In this document: positions 35,405 through 47,919 of the stretch, one piece after another
Numbering within the stretch: the stretch's first letter is position 1
Layout: each line of letters begins with the position of its first letter
Source: Acanthaster planci
Lineage: Eukaryota; Echinodermata; Asteroidea; Valvatida; Acanthasteridae
Assembly (NCBI RefSeq): GCF_001949145.1
Contig: NW_019091402.1
Coordinates: 290,096-354,095, forward strand
Reading direction: 5' to 3'
Length of the DNA: 64,000 nt
The notes under the pieces: generated by a model
Databases searched by the model: none
Told to the model about the DNA's origin: nothing
Seen by the model: only the letters and a program-made list of their open reading frames with translations
Position numbers and translations under genes: made by a program

Positions 35405-38400
35405 AAACTGACAAGCAAGCAAAGCAGCTTCAAAAAGAGGATCATGCAATATCACACGGTAAATAAAATTCAAGTCTACAAGGAAATGAAATTGCACATA
35501 TGGGGAGAGGTATCTGTCTTTTCTGTCATGTTTCCATACCTATGATTGAAATCATCATCTAACGTAGAAATTTCAATGCTTTGTACACTGGTCCTGGAAC
35601 ACAACTGTCCATTCATTGTAAACAGTTAAATATTCCTGGGAAATAAGTGAATATAAGCAACTTTACAAATGGTTGAACAGCCACATACATGTACATAGAG
35701 CCACTTTACATGTATGCCACAGGTAACATTTGAATAAAAAAAGTTACAGCAGTTTTCTTATTTTGTGTCCCACTCAAGCCAAACTTGGCTGGATTTTTGG
35801 GTCTCTACCAGACTAAATGGGGCTAATTCTAGACTATTTTCCCTGATATTTTCCGTGATATTCCACCAACCTTTTTGCCACTCATATGTTGCTGCATGAG
35901 GCAGGTTTCTACACCGAGCATACTGTTGGTTTTAGGGAATCCTTGAATCATATCCCCCAAAATCCAAACAGCTTCTGCAGTGCCAAGACACTCAAAGCAG
36001 AGCTCATTTTTAAAACAACTTTTGGAGAAAAAAAACAAACAAAACATGACAACTGTCTGAAAATCCTGTATGATTCCATAAGAACCAAATGGCAGAAACC
36101 TGCCGAGGCAAACCTAGACCAAGGTTAAAATAATCTCAATATAAAAGGTGTTTATATCCCTTAAATTCTACTGATAAATTACAACATGATACTCACTTTG
36201 ACAAGATGCCGCATTCTTTTTCTCAAAACACTCTGTGGATTCCTCAATTCCTCAGCTTTACTGACATATCAAAAACCTAAAAAGCGTACATTCGTCAATT
36301 CTTGAAGTAGGCACTGGAAAATAATCTGAAGCCTGACACTCTTCTCAGAAAAACCACGAGGGGCTGTTTCACAAGTTTTTTTCCCCACACAAAAAAGATC
36401 ACTCGCGGTTGAGTGATTGGACTTCCAACCCAGAGAACTCCGTCCAACCCCAGGAGGAAAGGACACAAACAATGTACACTAGCACATCTAAATGTTGCTA
36501 AATAGGACGGTGATTGGAGACAACACCCTGAAACTCAATAAGACGGCATCGGCTGACAGAGTGTGAAGCAGAAACCAGCTACAATGGCCATTCCTAATCC
36601 AGTGGGTGTATGCAGAGACAAGCCAAGCCTAACCCCTCTGGAAAAATACCATTATGGAAATGTAATAAAATCATGTCACAATTTTTCTCTTATAAAGACC
36701 AGGTGAACTATGCGAGGGTAACAACATTTCTCCAACATCAACTTGAAACTAAGTGCTCATGGGATAGACCTCCCCTGCAGATTCAAGAGCTATGAAATCA
36801 AAAAAACCTGGCAGGTTCCCAGGTTTTGCGTAGCATTACTTTTGGCTCCGGCTCCGGCTCTGGGCAGACGGGCCCCAGTACAAAGACCAGCGCCAGAGAT
36901 GTTTATGTTTCATTTTCTTGGGAGTCACTCAAGCAGTAAGGTTAACCTTGTCAAGTGGGGTGAAGGTGGTTTAGGGGGAACGATGTTGGAGGGCTTTCTG
37001 AGGCAAGGAGCTCCCAAATTCTGTGGGCAAAGTCTGGCTGGATCTGATTGGCCACAAGTTTCCCTTGTTCCTAGCTCAGTTCAGAACATGGGACTTTGTA
37101 GTATCTTCTTGATGACCATCAGGAAAGACTCAAATGTTTCAGTCTTCCACTATGTAACTGCTTTATACTGTTTGGCATGGTGACTCAAGTCAATGAAGGA
37201 GAAACCACCGACTTTGTTGATACATAGAAATAACCAACTACCGATGAACAAGCAATTAATAAACTGATTGCCACCAGTGAAGCCAATTAGTAGTGGTCAA
37301 GACGTGTTCATGGATACTCATTCCAATTGGCCAAAACAGTTGAGGTTGTGGATGGGACATATACTTCCTGACAGTGGACAATACTGGTTCAGACGTGGCT
37401 GAATCCTGTTTTGCGAGTCTCCTTGGCTGTAACTGACTGCTATTAGTTCATATTTACTGAAGTTGATGATCCAACTTTGACTGAAAGATCACTACGACTG
37501 AAAGAACAAAGAACTTGAAACTCTTAAACTGTAGAGTGGATGTCAATTCTGGTCAAATTCAACTTTTTACAAAAGAATCGTTGCCCCCTCCCACCAGTAC
37601 TCCACAAAGCCCCGCCCTTCTGCATTCAGGTCAACTCACCCCACTCCATCTTTCAACATTGCCCAAGTTCAGGGCATAAGCTTCGCAAACAAACTTCAGG
37701 AAGCAAGCTTTAATTAAAAATGGAAACTTTAGACGGGTGGTTTCATTTCACCAGTTATTCCAAGGAATACCGCACTGACTTCCCTGTGCAAAAGTTAAAC
37801 TGAAACTTGTTTTTTTCCCTTATAGCTTGACAGAGCATAGGTATGCTGCACACAAAGAGAAAAATGCACTTCTTTCATTTTCCTTGCACGCCGATGTGCA
37901 AAGAACTTGCACATAAACTCAGTCACAGTTACACTACACACCAAACAGAAGATGAATAACCATTTCTCTTAATTTGTTACAATTTAAAGTTGGCAAAGAG
38001 TAGACACTGAAGTTGCTTTGAAACTGACAAATGCTACGAATTTGTGTCATTATCTCTGCAGGTGCATTTACATATAATTATAATTAAGGCAAACTTTTCC
38101 AGAAATGCGTCAGTGCTACCATTAAACACTTTCAGGATGTGCATACATGTATATGCATTCTGGGTTGGAGTTTTCGCACGACTGATAGATTTCTTTGACA
38201 ATGCTTCAACAATGCACTCATGTTTGATTGCCATTGAACACGCACAATGATGAACTGATGATGGAACTGCCTGACAATACGGGCAAGATGTCAACCCCCC
38301 AAAATTAGCTCCTGGGGCAAATTGCTATTGTGTATTGCTTAACACGAACATTACATTGCATTTACAATGGTTTTCAGATTGGATCTGCATGTGAAGTACC

Positions 38401-38595
38401 GTGGTATCCCAAAGCCAAGAGCAGAACCAGCCTACGAATTGGCAACCAGATTGATTCCAGTGGTTAAATAACAGCAAAAGAGGTCATTCAAAAAGGCATC
38501 AAACTTGGAACTTTGAGAATCATCATGGCCATGCCTGTAAAAAAGTTCTTCTAACATTCCTTCTTCAGTACAAATGCAAATTAAGTCTATATGCA
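35405..38595. other. Non-coding tract
   Basis: No supported gene. The 146-codon plus frame at 36743-37183 spans a GGCTCCGGCTCCGGCTCTGG low-complexity stretch and is not convincing. A minus-strand exon-like segment (about 36195-36235) has a GTGAGT donor but no pyrimidine tract. ACATGT motifs occur at 35689-35710. Confidence 0.4.
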
Positions 38596-38598
38596 TAT

Positions 38599-38850
38599 GG
38601 GGAATTCCAGAAATTAGGGCTCCAAAAGTGTAACATTTTGTGGCCCTGTTACATCTGACCTTTGCTCTTTGGTGTGGAATTATCACCGAAATTGATTTCA
38701 AACTATTACTATTTGTTTGGCAGGTACATGTAATTTGTATTAATTCATCACTCTTGGAAATTAGAAAATGTGTTCTAACCTTAATAAAATAATATGTCAG
38801 ATGTGACAGGGACACGGAAAAAAATGGACCCCTAATTTCTGGAATTACCC
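38599..38850 (+). mobile_element. MITE family A, copy 3
   Basis: Termini GGGGAATTCCAGAAATTAG and, reverse-complemented, GGGTAATTCCAGAAATTAG. The subterminal block GTCCCTGTCACATCTGACAT is present in the right arm, and GCCCTGTTACATCTGACC in the left. 252 bp. Flanked by CATAT and ATTAT, so any target duplication is at most a couple of bases (AT or TA). Reference copy for this family. Confidence 0.82.
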
Positions 38851-39139
38851 ATTATTGTAAATTTGGCATAAAAACAATTGTATTTTTGCTACGTTGCAAC
38901 ATAAAAAAGGACCTTTTTGGTGAACTGACTGCAAAGAATTTGTTCAACGATCAAAGACCTTCTGAAAAAACTTGGACCTTGGTTTACAAATGTCCCACAA
39001 ACATTTGTGGGTTTGCACAAAAGGTGGTGGGAAACAGTATCTGATAGATGCTCTGATGAATCAGAGCAATTACCAAGCGAGAATAAAAGGCGGGTTGTAA
39101 AGACTGACAAAAAACCGGTCCAATCTTGTTTAGATTACC

Positions 39140-39800
39140 TGTTGACTTTGAGGCTCCAGGAGAAGAATGAGGAGTGAATTGGCCGACTGTGACAAGCGTG
39201 TACATCCAAAGAATAGGAAAATACACAGACGGACAAAGCCCGGACGAAACCGAGCTCCCCGGACCGGGGTAAAACTACACCGACGACTGAAAGCAGCCCT
39301 GAAAACTCACACCCGGGCCAAAGTTGGAGCCGCACCGAGAGACGCAACTCGCCAAGTCTTTGGCCTTGTTTCTGATACCCCCAAACACATACACAAAAAA
39401 AGAAGCTGACCCACGGCCTTTCCCTGAACAAACCTCCCCCCCCTCCTTTTTTGCTTGACTTGAGGTTAAGGTCTGAATTTGAGCCCACAGGAAAACAATC
39501 GCTGTGCCATGATAGGGGAGAAGCCAGCATTCCAGCAGGTAAGCGATCGGTGGCAGACAACCTCCAGGGAGACGGAAAAAACACAGAGCTGGAATGGGGG
39601 TCACAATCATTGCGGCCCAGCAGAAAGGTGTGTTCCGAGCTGCAGTTAAGGATAAACCGGGTAATCCTAACAATGGCCTCTAAGGCAAACAAGGCCAAGT
39701 TGAAACAAGCTAACAGGCTGATAAGGCTCTCACCACTGATGCGTCACCCAGCAGGGGTGATGAACAAAACTTCGGCGATTCCAAGGAAAAACTAACCAGG
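39140..39800. promoter_or_regulatory. CpG-retaining island
   Basis: Frames of 187 and 132 codons on the minus strand and 80 and 114 on the plus strand all overlap and translate C-runs, so none is taken as a gene. Features include GACGAAACCGAGCTCCCCGG, a C-run at 39428-39444, and GGAAAACAATCGCTGTG (SOX-like ACAAT). A strong plus-strand splice donor lies inside (see 39509). Confidence 0.3.
39509..39538 (+). CDS. Weak candidate first coding exon (10 codons)
   Basis: ATG at 39509 (G at -3) reads MIGEKPAFQQ and ends exactly at CAG|GTAAGC, a strong donor with GT at 39539-39540. It lies inside a CpG-retaining island. Very short, and no downstream exon was matched, so the donor may be fortuitous. 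Confidence 0.15.
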
Positions 39801-39804
39801 ATAT

Positions 39805-41265
39805 CCGCATGGTAAATCAAGTCACTTTAATACGCACAACGTGAAAAGAAATTTTTATCCAAAATCCTGACATGTGGTCAGACAGTTAAGCAGAATCTCT
39901 TTAGGTGGCTTAAGAACTTTGGTCTCCGTGTGAATTTAAACAAAACCTGGCTGCCTACTTTGAAAAATCCCTGACCCCCCCGCATACATGTAGATTCCCA
40001 TTCCTAGAGCTCTACAATGGACAAGATTATCAAACAGCAAGACCGTTAACCGTACAAGTTACAGTACATGCACATTTCATCCTTCTGTAGAATACTTAGT
40101 CACAAGCTACCGTACTTCTATATTATGGATCATCAAATATGTACATGTAAGCCCCAGTTTGAAATGAACCAAATATAAGAATTCTTTTTTCCATTTTTGC
40201 CAATTTCGTGTTAAAAAAGGAAGGTTGACTAAGGTACACGAACATGCATAAAAGCCCACTACAGGATTCTACAGGTCTTTGGTTCTAAACCAAACCCACT
40301 TTTGTCAATATCCTTCATCATGGTTCAAAATGCCAACAAATTACGTAAAACTAACACCGAACACCTTGCTTCAAACATTCACAACGCACTTCAGTTCCTC
40401 AGCAGATATTTAATCTACTACAGAAACTCTGTCATGTACGTACAGTACATGCATTGAAATTTTAGAGAAGCGACAACAATAACGAAGATAATTTTACAAG
40501 CTTTCAGAGAATCTCGCACTGTTACATCATAGCCTCCACTTTCAATACACACATACACATGTCCCTAGAGTATGTACAATGTACATGCATTACATATATC
40601 ACATATATACTCTAGACAGGAAGTCAGATGTACTTATGTGCTAACCCACAATGTACAACAGACTCAACCGCAGTGCTGTATACACATACCAAACTACATA
40701 CCCTTATCACTTCCACAAATGTTATACTGTACAGTGTATGGATAACTTACATATATATATGTACATGTAATGTACATGTACGTTTAAAAATCCTTGCTAC
40801 AAATCTTTTCAAGTGACCATTTTTACACATGTTCAGATACATAACATCATTGGGGGAGAATTTCAGTTTAAAAGCCCCTACTGCCTAGTTTTTTTTTTTC
40901 AGAATTCAAGGGCTGTTGAAGAGGCTTTAGGCAAATTCATACTCGGTAGGATGCTTACTCAATCTCAAATGAAGTTTCTACACCATTCTGAATTCAGTGT
41001 AAAAAGAAGGCACAAGTTATCACTGTCCATGAAAAGGCCACCTACCGGTAACAGTTCCGACGCTTGAAGTTGGTAATACCAGCTTATTGAAGCTTTTCCA
41101 GCATTCATAGCATTCTAATGAGAAATTTCATCACCGTGAAATTTAAATCGTAAGTGAGTGGGCATCTGAAGGTTTGAAGCGTTTGTTTTGTTGAAAAACA
41201 AAACAGGTTTGGTGAAGCAACACTTGCTTTTTAATAATGATCATTCCATGAAGGGACAAATAATC
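39805..41265. repeat. AT-rich tract rich in ACATGT simple repeats
   Basis: Clusters of palindromic ACATGT/GTACATGTAC lie at 40138-40148, 40434-40455, 40556-40596 and 40752-40783. No gene. Confidence 0.5.
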
Positions 41266-41269
41266 CACA

Positions 41270-41700
41270 GAATGTCTAGAAGAAAAGGTCCATCTAAATG
41301 AAAAGGACTGTGCTGTCTCTCTTTTTTTTTGAATGACGAATGAAAACAAAATTCCCAGGAAAGAAAGAAAGAAGGGACTCCGAAAAAGAGAGAAAAAACA
41401 CGGAAAGGGGGGGGGGGAAGTGAACAGTGAATTTTTTGGATTATTCTTTTCCCCGGCCGTATGCAGCTGACGGTGAATCTGGTCGGCAAATCCATTTTTT
41501 TTCTCTCTTTCCGCCCGCAGGCATTGCATTCAGCCAGCGCCCAGCCCCAACAATGAACGACCTCCCTTGGTATTGAAGCACTTTTCTATCCCTGGCCCAG
41601 CTCCGCGCGCTGCTCTCGGAGTCTAGCCCCGCTTGAAAAATGAAAAAAAAAGGCCAAGACCGACCGGTGACAAACGGCTGGGACTAGATTCTTAAAGACC
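41270..41700. promoter_or_regulatory. GC-rich island with strong acceptor-like site
   Basis: Alternating purine and pyrimidine tracts and a CpG cluster (CAGCTCCGCGCGCTGCTCTCGG). The long pyrimidine run ending CCGCCCGCAG at 41520 is a textbook 3' splice site (see 41521). Confidence 0.25.
41521..41569 (+). CDS. Weak candidate exon after strong acceptor
   Basis: After TTTTTTTTCTCTCTTTCCGCCCGCAG the open frame reads HCIQPAPSPNNERPPL, ending at TTG|GTATTG, a poor donor. If real, it is a Pro/Ser-rich linker. Product unknown. Confidence 0.13.
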
Positions 41701-41708
41701 CCGGCTGA

Positions 41709-41790
41709 CAAAAAAAACCCACACACACACACAAGAAATGATCATAATACTGGGAACGAAGAAAGAACAAAAAAAAAAAAAAAAAAAGAT
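41709..41790. repeat. CA microsatellite and 19-bp A tract
   Basis: (CA)n at 41720-41733 and an unbroken run of A at 41769-41787. Simple sequence. Confidence 0.8.
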
Positions 41791-41794
41791 ATAA

Positions 41795-43075
41795 AGGAGG
41801 AAAAGTAGGCCACCGCAATGTGGTCCAAGGCAAAGTGTGATTCAGGATCTAAGCCAAAATACTAATCCATTAAAGAAATGAACGCTTCTCAAGTGGTTGC
41901 ACTATACACGAGGCAGGTGCTTCATCTACTTGCATTATGACCATTGCTTTGGCAGTTACAGTCAGGTCAGGCTGCGTTTCTTCTCATTTTGTTGCTTTTT
42001 GGGAACAACTGGAAAAACACTCTTGCACAAAATCAAACTTGGGACTGACATGTAATTCATGACTGAAAGAGAACATTCATTTTTGCTGTAAGTGGGAATC
42101 CGGTTTTAAGAAATTGATACACATGTTCTTGTACAACTGTTTCCTTTCCGTGTACATGTGCACAGATTTCAGCGATAATTCTGAACAATGTTGAAACTTA
42201 AGTCCCTTTAGCTCTGCACGTACATGTACCAGTATGTTATAAAGCTTTGTTTTCCGTATTAAAAACACAGTGGGCATGCACATGATCACACCTCCACTGT
42301 ATGCATTTTGCACAATTTCAATGTTTTTGTTGTTTAAATCACAAGACTGCTTTCAGATTATCTGAATCTGCGATTTAAATGCATGCATGGTAAGTGGTTG
42401 TTTTGAGGGACTCCAGCATTCGTGCAGGGGGAGAGACCTGGAGGGAGTGGTGGGGCGAGGTGGAGAGAGCGTAGAGAGGGCGGTTGTGCTATCTTCTCAA
42501 TTAGTCTTAAAAGCTTATTGGTCTCATTATGTACCCTTTTAAATTTGTGCCACTTTGTAATTGTGTGTCAAGGCTTACCATTTTGGCTTTTTTTTCTATT
42601 TCTTAATGTTTTCCTGTGTTACCAAGTACTTTTTGTTTATTTGTTGTCTTCCTTTTGACTAACCGTTGTAGATTTTTAATTTTGGCTTCTCTGTTTTATA
42701 TTCCTTATTTAGTGAATTTTGTTATGTTCAGGGCCCTCATTAATAGCAGTAGCCTTTTAGACTTACTGACGAAGCTACCCTGGTTAAAGAAAACAGTAAA
42801 TAAAATCAAAATAACTGAGCGCACCAATAATAATCTCGAATCAAATTCCACTCAGAGGCTGTACAAGAAAAGCATCCCATTGTTTGTACAAATTAATGCT
42901 ATGCTATTCAGAGAAAGTGATGACGCCAAAGACACCATTCGGAAATTTCAGGTGCAAATGATAAACTGTCAAAATCTACAGTTTTGGAGGGTCTTCAACT
43001 TTCTTTGTATCTTGCAGGATCGAGTCGAGTTTGTTGGGATGATTGAAGGCAACACCAGATTTTTCCTGATCGAGT
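41795..43075. other. AT-rich non-coding tract
   Basis: The 171-codon plus frame at 42616-43131 starts in T-rich sequence read as hydrophobic residues. An acceptor-like TTCTTTGTATCTTGCAG ends at 43017, followed by DRVEFVGMIEGNTRFFLIEC in frame, but no donor is clear and I do not call it. Confidence 0.4.
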
Positions 43076-43079
43076 GTCT

Positions 43080-43430
43080 AGCTGGATGGTGCAGCCCTTG
43101 TCTTACGAGTACTGCTGAAGAGAGAGGCTGAGAGCACAGAGGGGGCTTTTTCCTTGATGCTGAGCTGTGAGACCGAGGGAAGCCGGTAATGGCCCCGAGA
43201 TATGCCCGGGCTCAGGTGGCTGAGACTAACGGCTACTTCTCGGCTCTTTCCAGGAGGAGAGTGGGTGACGCGCCGGACGCGGACGCGTCCGGCACAGGCT
43301 CGCAGTGATTGCCTCAAGAGCATCACGTAATGGACCATTGAAACAAAACCTGTAGTTTGCCCGATCGGCCATTTTTCTTTCTCTATTTTTTTTCTTTACC
43401 CCGAGAGAAATTCCCAATGGGTGAAGAGTA
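43080..43430. promoter_or_regulatory. CpG-rich island with perfect hairpin
   Basis: A 9-bp perfect stem GCCGGACGC/GCGTCCGGC with a GGAC loop lies at 43272-43293. The surrounding sequence is CpG-dense (GTGACGCGCCGGACGCG) and ends in GATCGGCCATTTTTC. Could be a promoter on either strand; no start codon exon was found. Confidence 0.28.
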
Positions 43431-43434
43431 TAAC

Positions 43435-45660
43435 TGGACTAGGGGACTAGAATATATGGTACATTTGTAGGTTCAGGCTTCTCGTCGACTGCTGCGGGAT
43501 TGTACAAACAGCGTTATATATCACACCGATGTGTTCCTAAACAGTCAACAACATTTGTCAGAGTCAAATTCAAGCGAACTACATGTATTCATCTCCTGTA
43601 GTCAATGTACACGTGTATCTCATCTGCATGTACGTGTACGGATCTGGATCTGTGTACGATGAAGTCACCGAAAAAATGAAGTTGCAGATTTTGAAACAGA
43701 AAGAATGTCACATGTCGATCAGACAGGTAACCTGATCATTTATGATCTTCTAATGCATAATCTTGGGCCAGTTAGCCCGAAAACTGTATCTGTACTTGGC
43801 TATGGCTAAGAACAACACATGTCTATGGCAAATGCCTGAAGCTGCTAACAAGCAGCTTTCCATAGGCGCACATATTACAGCTAGCCATAGCTTGGTATTG
43901 CGGACACGATCACAGCCTCTTGGATTTCACGATTACTGTGTCAAATGACTGCACTCATCTCTACAGACTGCTGCTTGACAAACACAATTCCTTGGAAATC
44001 CATCTGCAGGTACATGTTCATGTATCTAGCACAGTCTATGACCATTTATGATCACTTGATTGTCAAAATTTGACCAGTAAATTTGTGCAACCGGCCTAGT
44101 TTTTTTGCAGACACAGTCCGTAGTGTACTGACGTCAACAATGACATTTCACGTGAGTGGAGAAACTCTGGGAATTTCATCAGCTGGAGAAATGTGGATGG
44201 CGCGGGATTACATAAACCCTTTGCCATGCTCAATCCAGAAGACGGAAGAAAGCCTGTTGGATTTTGGTTGATGCGAGCAGGCACAGGAAATTGTCTTATT
44301 CTTGCATACTGTCTTGGAACTTTGGAAGGCTGATGATGGGCTTTTTTGGATTGAGCAAAACAATGAGGGCAGCCTTGCAGATAGCTCTTTGGTTAAATTT
44401 GACAGTCCAACCGTGCAAAATGAAGAGGTTAGCCATGGGCGTTGACTTTAGGAAATGGGTTTCAGGGGGGAGATTTGAAATGCAGCAAAAATTCACAAAA
44501 CATCCAGCAAAAACCCCAAAACTAAAAACTAAGCCAGAACTCCCGAAACAAAACAAAAACAAATAAAAAGGTATCTTCTGATAGCTAACAAAGCATGTAT
44601 GAGGTCTCTCGATCCTAAGTAGTTAGGATTATGCAAATCTTGCACTTTCTTACATACATATGCTCTTCCTATTGGTCAGTGCATGTTGCTGGGAGTATGT
44701 AGACCTGGCACTTATGTTGTTTGCTGGCGGGGAGGGGGTGGTACTGTCCAAGTGCAAACCCCTGATTAATTAATCCTCAATAACAAAGAATTTTTGGACC
44801 GAAAATAAATAAAACCTGAATAAATATCCTAAGAAACACTCAGCTACCGGTAGTCATTATTGAAAGTGATAGATTCAAAATATTACGCGCTACAATACAT
44901 GTATGAAAGAAGCTGCCATACTGACTAATGAAACTCCTGACACATCATTTTTTAAACCATTAGAATGAAACAAAAATGCATGTAACAATATTTAACCAAT
45001 TTCACATCCTTTTCTTTAAATAAAGAGCATGTCATAACAAGTTGCAATATGTTTCTGTTAGCATTTGTGTACAAGGCAACACGATGCAAAATTACTGCTA
45101 GGAGCTCACCTAGAAATTGGCAGTCGACAGGAATACAAAATGAAGGATGCCGAATCCCACAAGCCAAAGCAATAATGGTGTTTGTAATCAAAAATGGTTT
45201 TGTCCCGGAGGCAAAAGTGATTAGCGACAGTGCGGGGGAAGGTTTAGATTAACGTCGCTATTGTATGGCTGTCAATTCAAATTTCTCGTCGTTCCGTCAA
45301 GTGAATTATATTGCTCCAGTGCATCTCTCCGTTTGTCTGCGGGACAGTCGTGAAGCAAATGCACTGCTCACTAATAACAGGGCTACGTACATGCACGGGT
45401 ATGGTACATCATACCCTTCAATGCAATTTTCCTCTTGGATTCACACGATATTTGCAGCAATGTCCATTGAGGTATTTGACTTCTTTTTCAGAACAAATTT
45501 CTCAGGGTTCAAATCTGCACCCCTGCCGGTGTAGTGTAGTTGAGGAACATGCCGTCATCAAGTGAGTCTTTTTGTTTTCTGAATCGAAGCAAACCAAGTC
45601 AAAAGTAACTTCAAATGCCGGTAGTTACGAGCTGCTGCGTTTTGACTTGATGTGTAGCCT
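43435..45660. other. Mostly AT-rich non-coding tract
   Basis: Contains CpG-containing patches at 44080-44260 and 45210-45560 and ACATGT motifs near 43580-43640. The 100-codon frame at 44264-44566 has no supporting splice or composition signal. Confidence 0.4.
44111..44151 (+). CDS. Very weak micro-exon candidate containing a CRE
   Basis: TTTTTTTGCAG precedes and CAC|GTGAGT follows, so both splice signals fit. The interval contains a perfect TGACGTCA (44129-44136), the CREB/ATF palindrome, so a regulatory reading is at least as likely. 41 bp. Confidence 0.12.
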
Positions 45661-45663
45661 TCA

Positions 45664-45963
45664 TAGGCCTTTTCACACTTGACAAATCTTGAGGTTAACG
45701 CAGGTTTGATGCAGGGTCACACTTCAACTTTTGAGCCAGCCATGCATCAACCACAAGATTGACTTCAACCAGGATTGAAGTCAACCCTGCTCTGCACCAC
45801 GGTTGAGATTTTCCAACCTGAGCTGACATAATAATCGTTCATGCTCATCTTTGGGTTGAACTCGGTTTAGCATGAAACAAGTGTGAAACAACGCTCGGTT
45901 GAACGCGGGGATGAAAAATCCATTTTCGACCCAGGGCAGACCCAGAGAGTATGAAAAGGCCTA
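45664..45963. mobile_element. MITE with TAGGCCTTTTCA ends
   Basis: The left end is TAGGCCTTTTCACACTTG. The right end, reverse-complemented, is TAGGCCTTTTCATACTCT. Internal repeats of TTGA.GT.AACC (TTGACTTCAACC, TTGAAGTCAACC) add further small palindromes. 300 bp, non-coding. Superfamily uncertain; no clear target duplication. Confidence 0.65.
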
Positions 45964-46319
45964 GAGCCTACTGGCTCAACATCACACACATGTACAGTAA
46001 ACCATAACTGATACTGTACACTCAGGGCTCACTTTGGAAGAACTATCTAACATTTATACATGCGCTCAGTAGTCTGCTCTTCAATTTTAACTTCTCTCCT
46101 TCCAACATACCGGTATCCTTTTGTATTCTGACATGCATTTCCCCGATACACAGACACACTTCTGAATGAAGGACTCGTGGCCATAAAGGGTACCTGTAAC
46201 AATAGTCATCATCACCAGGAAACATGAGCAACCTTTCTTAAAGAACTCTGCACACCTTCAGACATTCAAATCTTCCAAAACCACAGTGCTTCACTTCAAT
46301 TTGCCACCCATGTTGCAAT

Positions 46320-46930
46320 CTCTTTTAAAAACAGTGTGAGTGGACAGTGCACGCGCAGCGTTTTCTCAACCGCCCTTCATGAAAACTAGTTCTTTTTCAT
46401 CATCCCTCCCAAACAAAAGCCCTCCTCAATCCCCTCCCTGGGGAACCCCCCTGGACATTTCCCGACCCTCGTCCCCTTCCCTGATCCCACTCTTAATTCC
46501 GAAGAAATCCTCTTCAGCATACGGGAAAAATTCCCATTTGTTTCTTTCGTTCTTTCCCCCCCCTTTTTTTTCCCATTCTCAACCATCTACATGTAGGCCT
46601 ACTTCCAGGGAAGGCAAGGACCGCAGTGCAGCCATTTCACCCCCACAGCCTACAACCTTCTCTAGCCCCAGGCAAGGCCCTGAGAGAGGGACATGTCCTC
46701 CCATCACAAACCTCGCGCCGTGCGATCCTCTCTGCATTTTGCATGAGGTGGAATTAGCGCGACGCCTGCATATTTGGAGCCTTGTAATGAGGCAGTCATG
46801 CAAATGAAATGCGGGCCCCGTTTCATGCTCATTACCATACGATAAGATACCAGGGAAGATGGAAACAATCCGTGAGATAGCGGGAAACCAGTGATTTTGG
46901 TCGATCCCTTTTTTCCGTGCAAATCTGGAC
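46320..46930. promoter_or_regulatory. CpG-retaining island with POU octamer
   Basis: The 3' half (46690-46880) contains ATGCAAAT at 46798-46805, the exact POU octamer, plus GAATTAGCGCGACGC, TTTGCATGAGG and GCTCATTACCAT. The 5' half is C-rich and yields a 155-codon Ser/Pro-rich frame starting at GTG, judged non-coding. Good enhancer candidate. Confidence 0.35.
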
Positions 46931-46934
46931 AAAG

Positions 46935-47915
46935 CGTAAGTTCAAACACTGCTTTCTCAACGTCAGCAAAACTCATTTTGTATCAAGGTGCTTGAGAAAA
47001 CAGAAATGTCAACAAGGAAATGATAAAGTTACGTTTGTGATGTACAAGCAGAACATGTTTAAAATGAATTTGAATTCACACAGACAACAGAACAGTGAAA
47101 TTACCCAATGACTATAGCCTAAATCTGCAAACCTTTTTACTTCAAACTGATCGCAACTCTAACATATCAAGTTCAATAACACATATTCCCACACTTGAGA
47201 ACAACAGTCGTTTTCCATTCATTTAATCAACAAGGATAGAAACAACTTCAAATGACTTGAAAATTTTACCAGTATTTATTTGGGATGAGTTTCTTCACTC
47301 ATTCAAGGCCAAACGGAAGAGCGATACGGGTGCAATGACCAGCCAAACACTGAATACTACAAAAGCCCCACTCTGGCTCTCATTACTCACAGCATAAACA
47401 CTCATTTGTACTGGTAACGTCCCCACATGCACCCAAAATTTGTTAAGCATTCGGCTGAGTAAATCATTTAGTGCCGGGTATGGTTACAGTCAGCCTTGTG
47501 AACCGATCACCGTACAGCTTAATGCATGGGTAAAAACTCAACTCCAAGCTGGAGTTGTCATGCTTGCATGCCAAAATACTGAGTCGATTTCACCCGATAC
47601 TCACTCCACTGAGGCATTTACATTCTCCTCTCTGCACGATTACATTTATCAACACTAAATGCTGAATCTGATCACTACTTCACAGCCAATACCCCATGAA
47701 AACATGCCCTACCAAAGCCACCGCCAAATAAAAAAAGAGATCTCCTGACTGATGAATAAAAAAAAAAAGATACATGGTACGCGTGTTAAGCAGTATCTTG
47801 AATGTGATCTGCTAAATGACTTTTCTTGTGAAATTTTTCGGGGGAAATCTAAACTTAACCAGGAATGTGTAGGGAGATTTTCTGAATGGGAGAAATGCAG
47901 GGGTGCGAACCACCC
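46935..47915. other. AT-rich non-coding tract
   Basis: No feature recognised; 60- to 80-codon frames only. Confidence 0.45.
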
Positions 47916-47919
47916 TTTC

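Noticed and set aside
36743-37183. 146-codon plus-strand frame
   Set aside because: It spans a GGCTCC simple repeat; composition elsewhere is not protein-like and no acceptor is present.
39135-39698. 187-codon minus-strand frame in a GC-rich island
   Set aside because: A second long frame overlaps in another phase, C-runs give low-complexity peptide, and there is no splice or start support. Low stop density explains it.
42616-43131. 171-codon plus-strand frame with acceptor-like TTGCAG at 43017
   Set aside because: The first third is T-rich sequence read as Phe/Leu/Val. The segment after the acceptor is plausible but lacks a donor.
46340-46807. 155-codon Ser/Pro-rich plus-strand frame
   Set aside because: It begins at GTG and derives from C-rich simple sequence, with opposing frames of similar length on the other strand.
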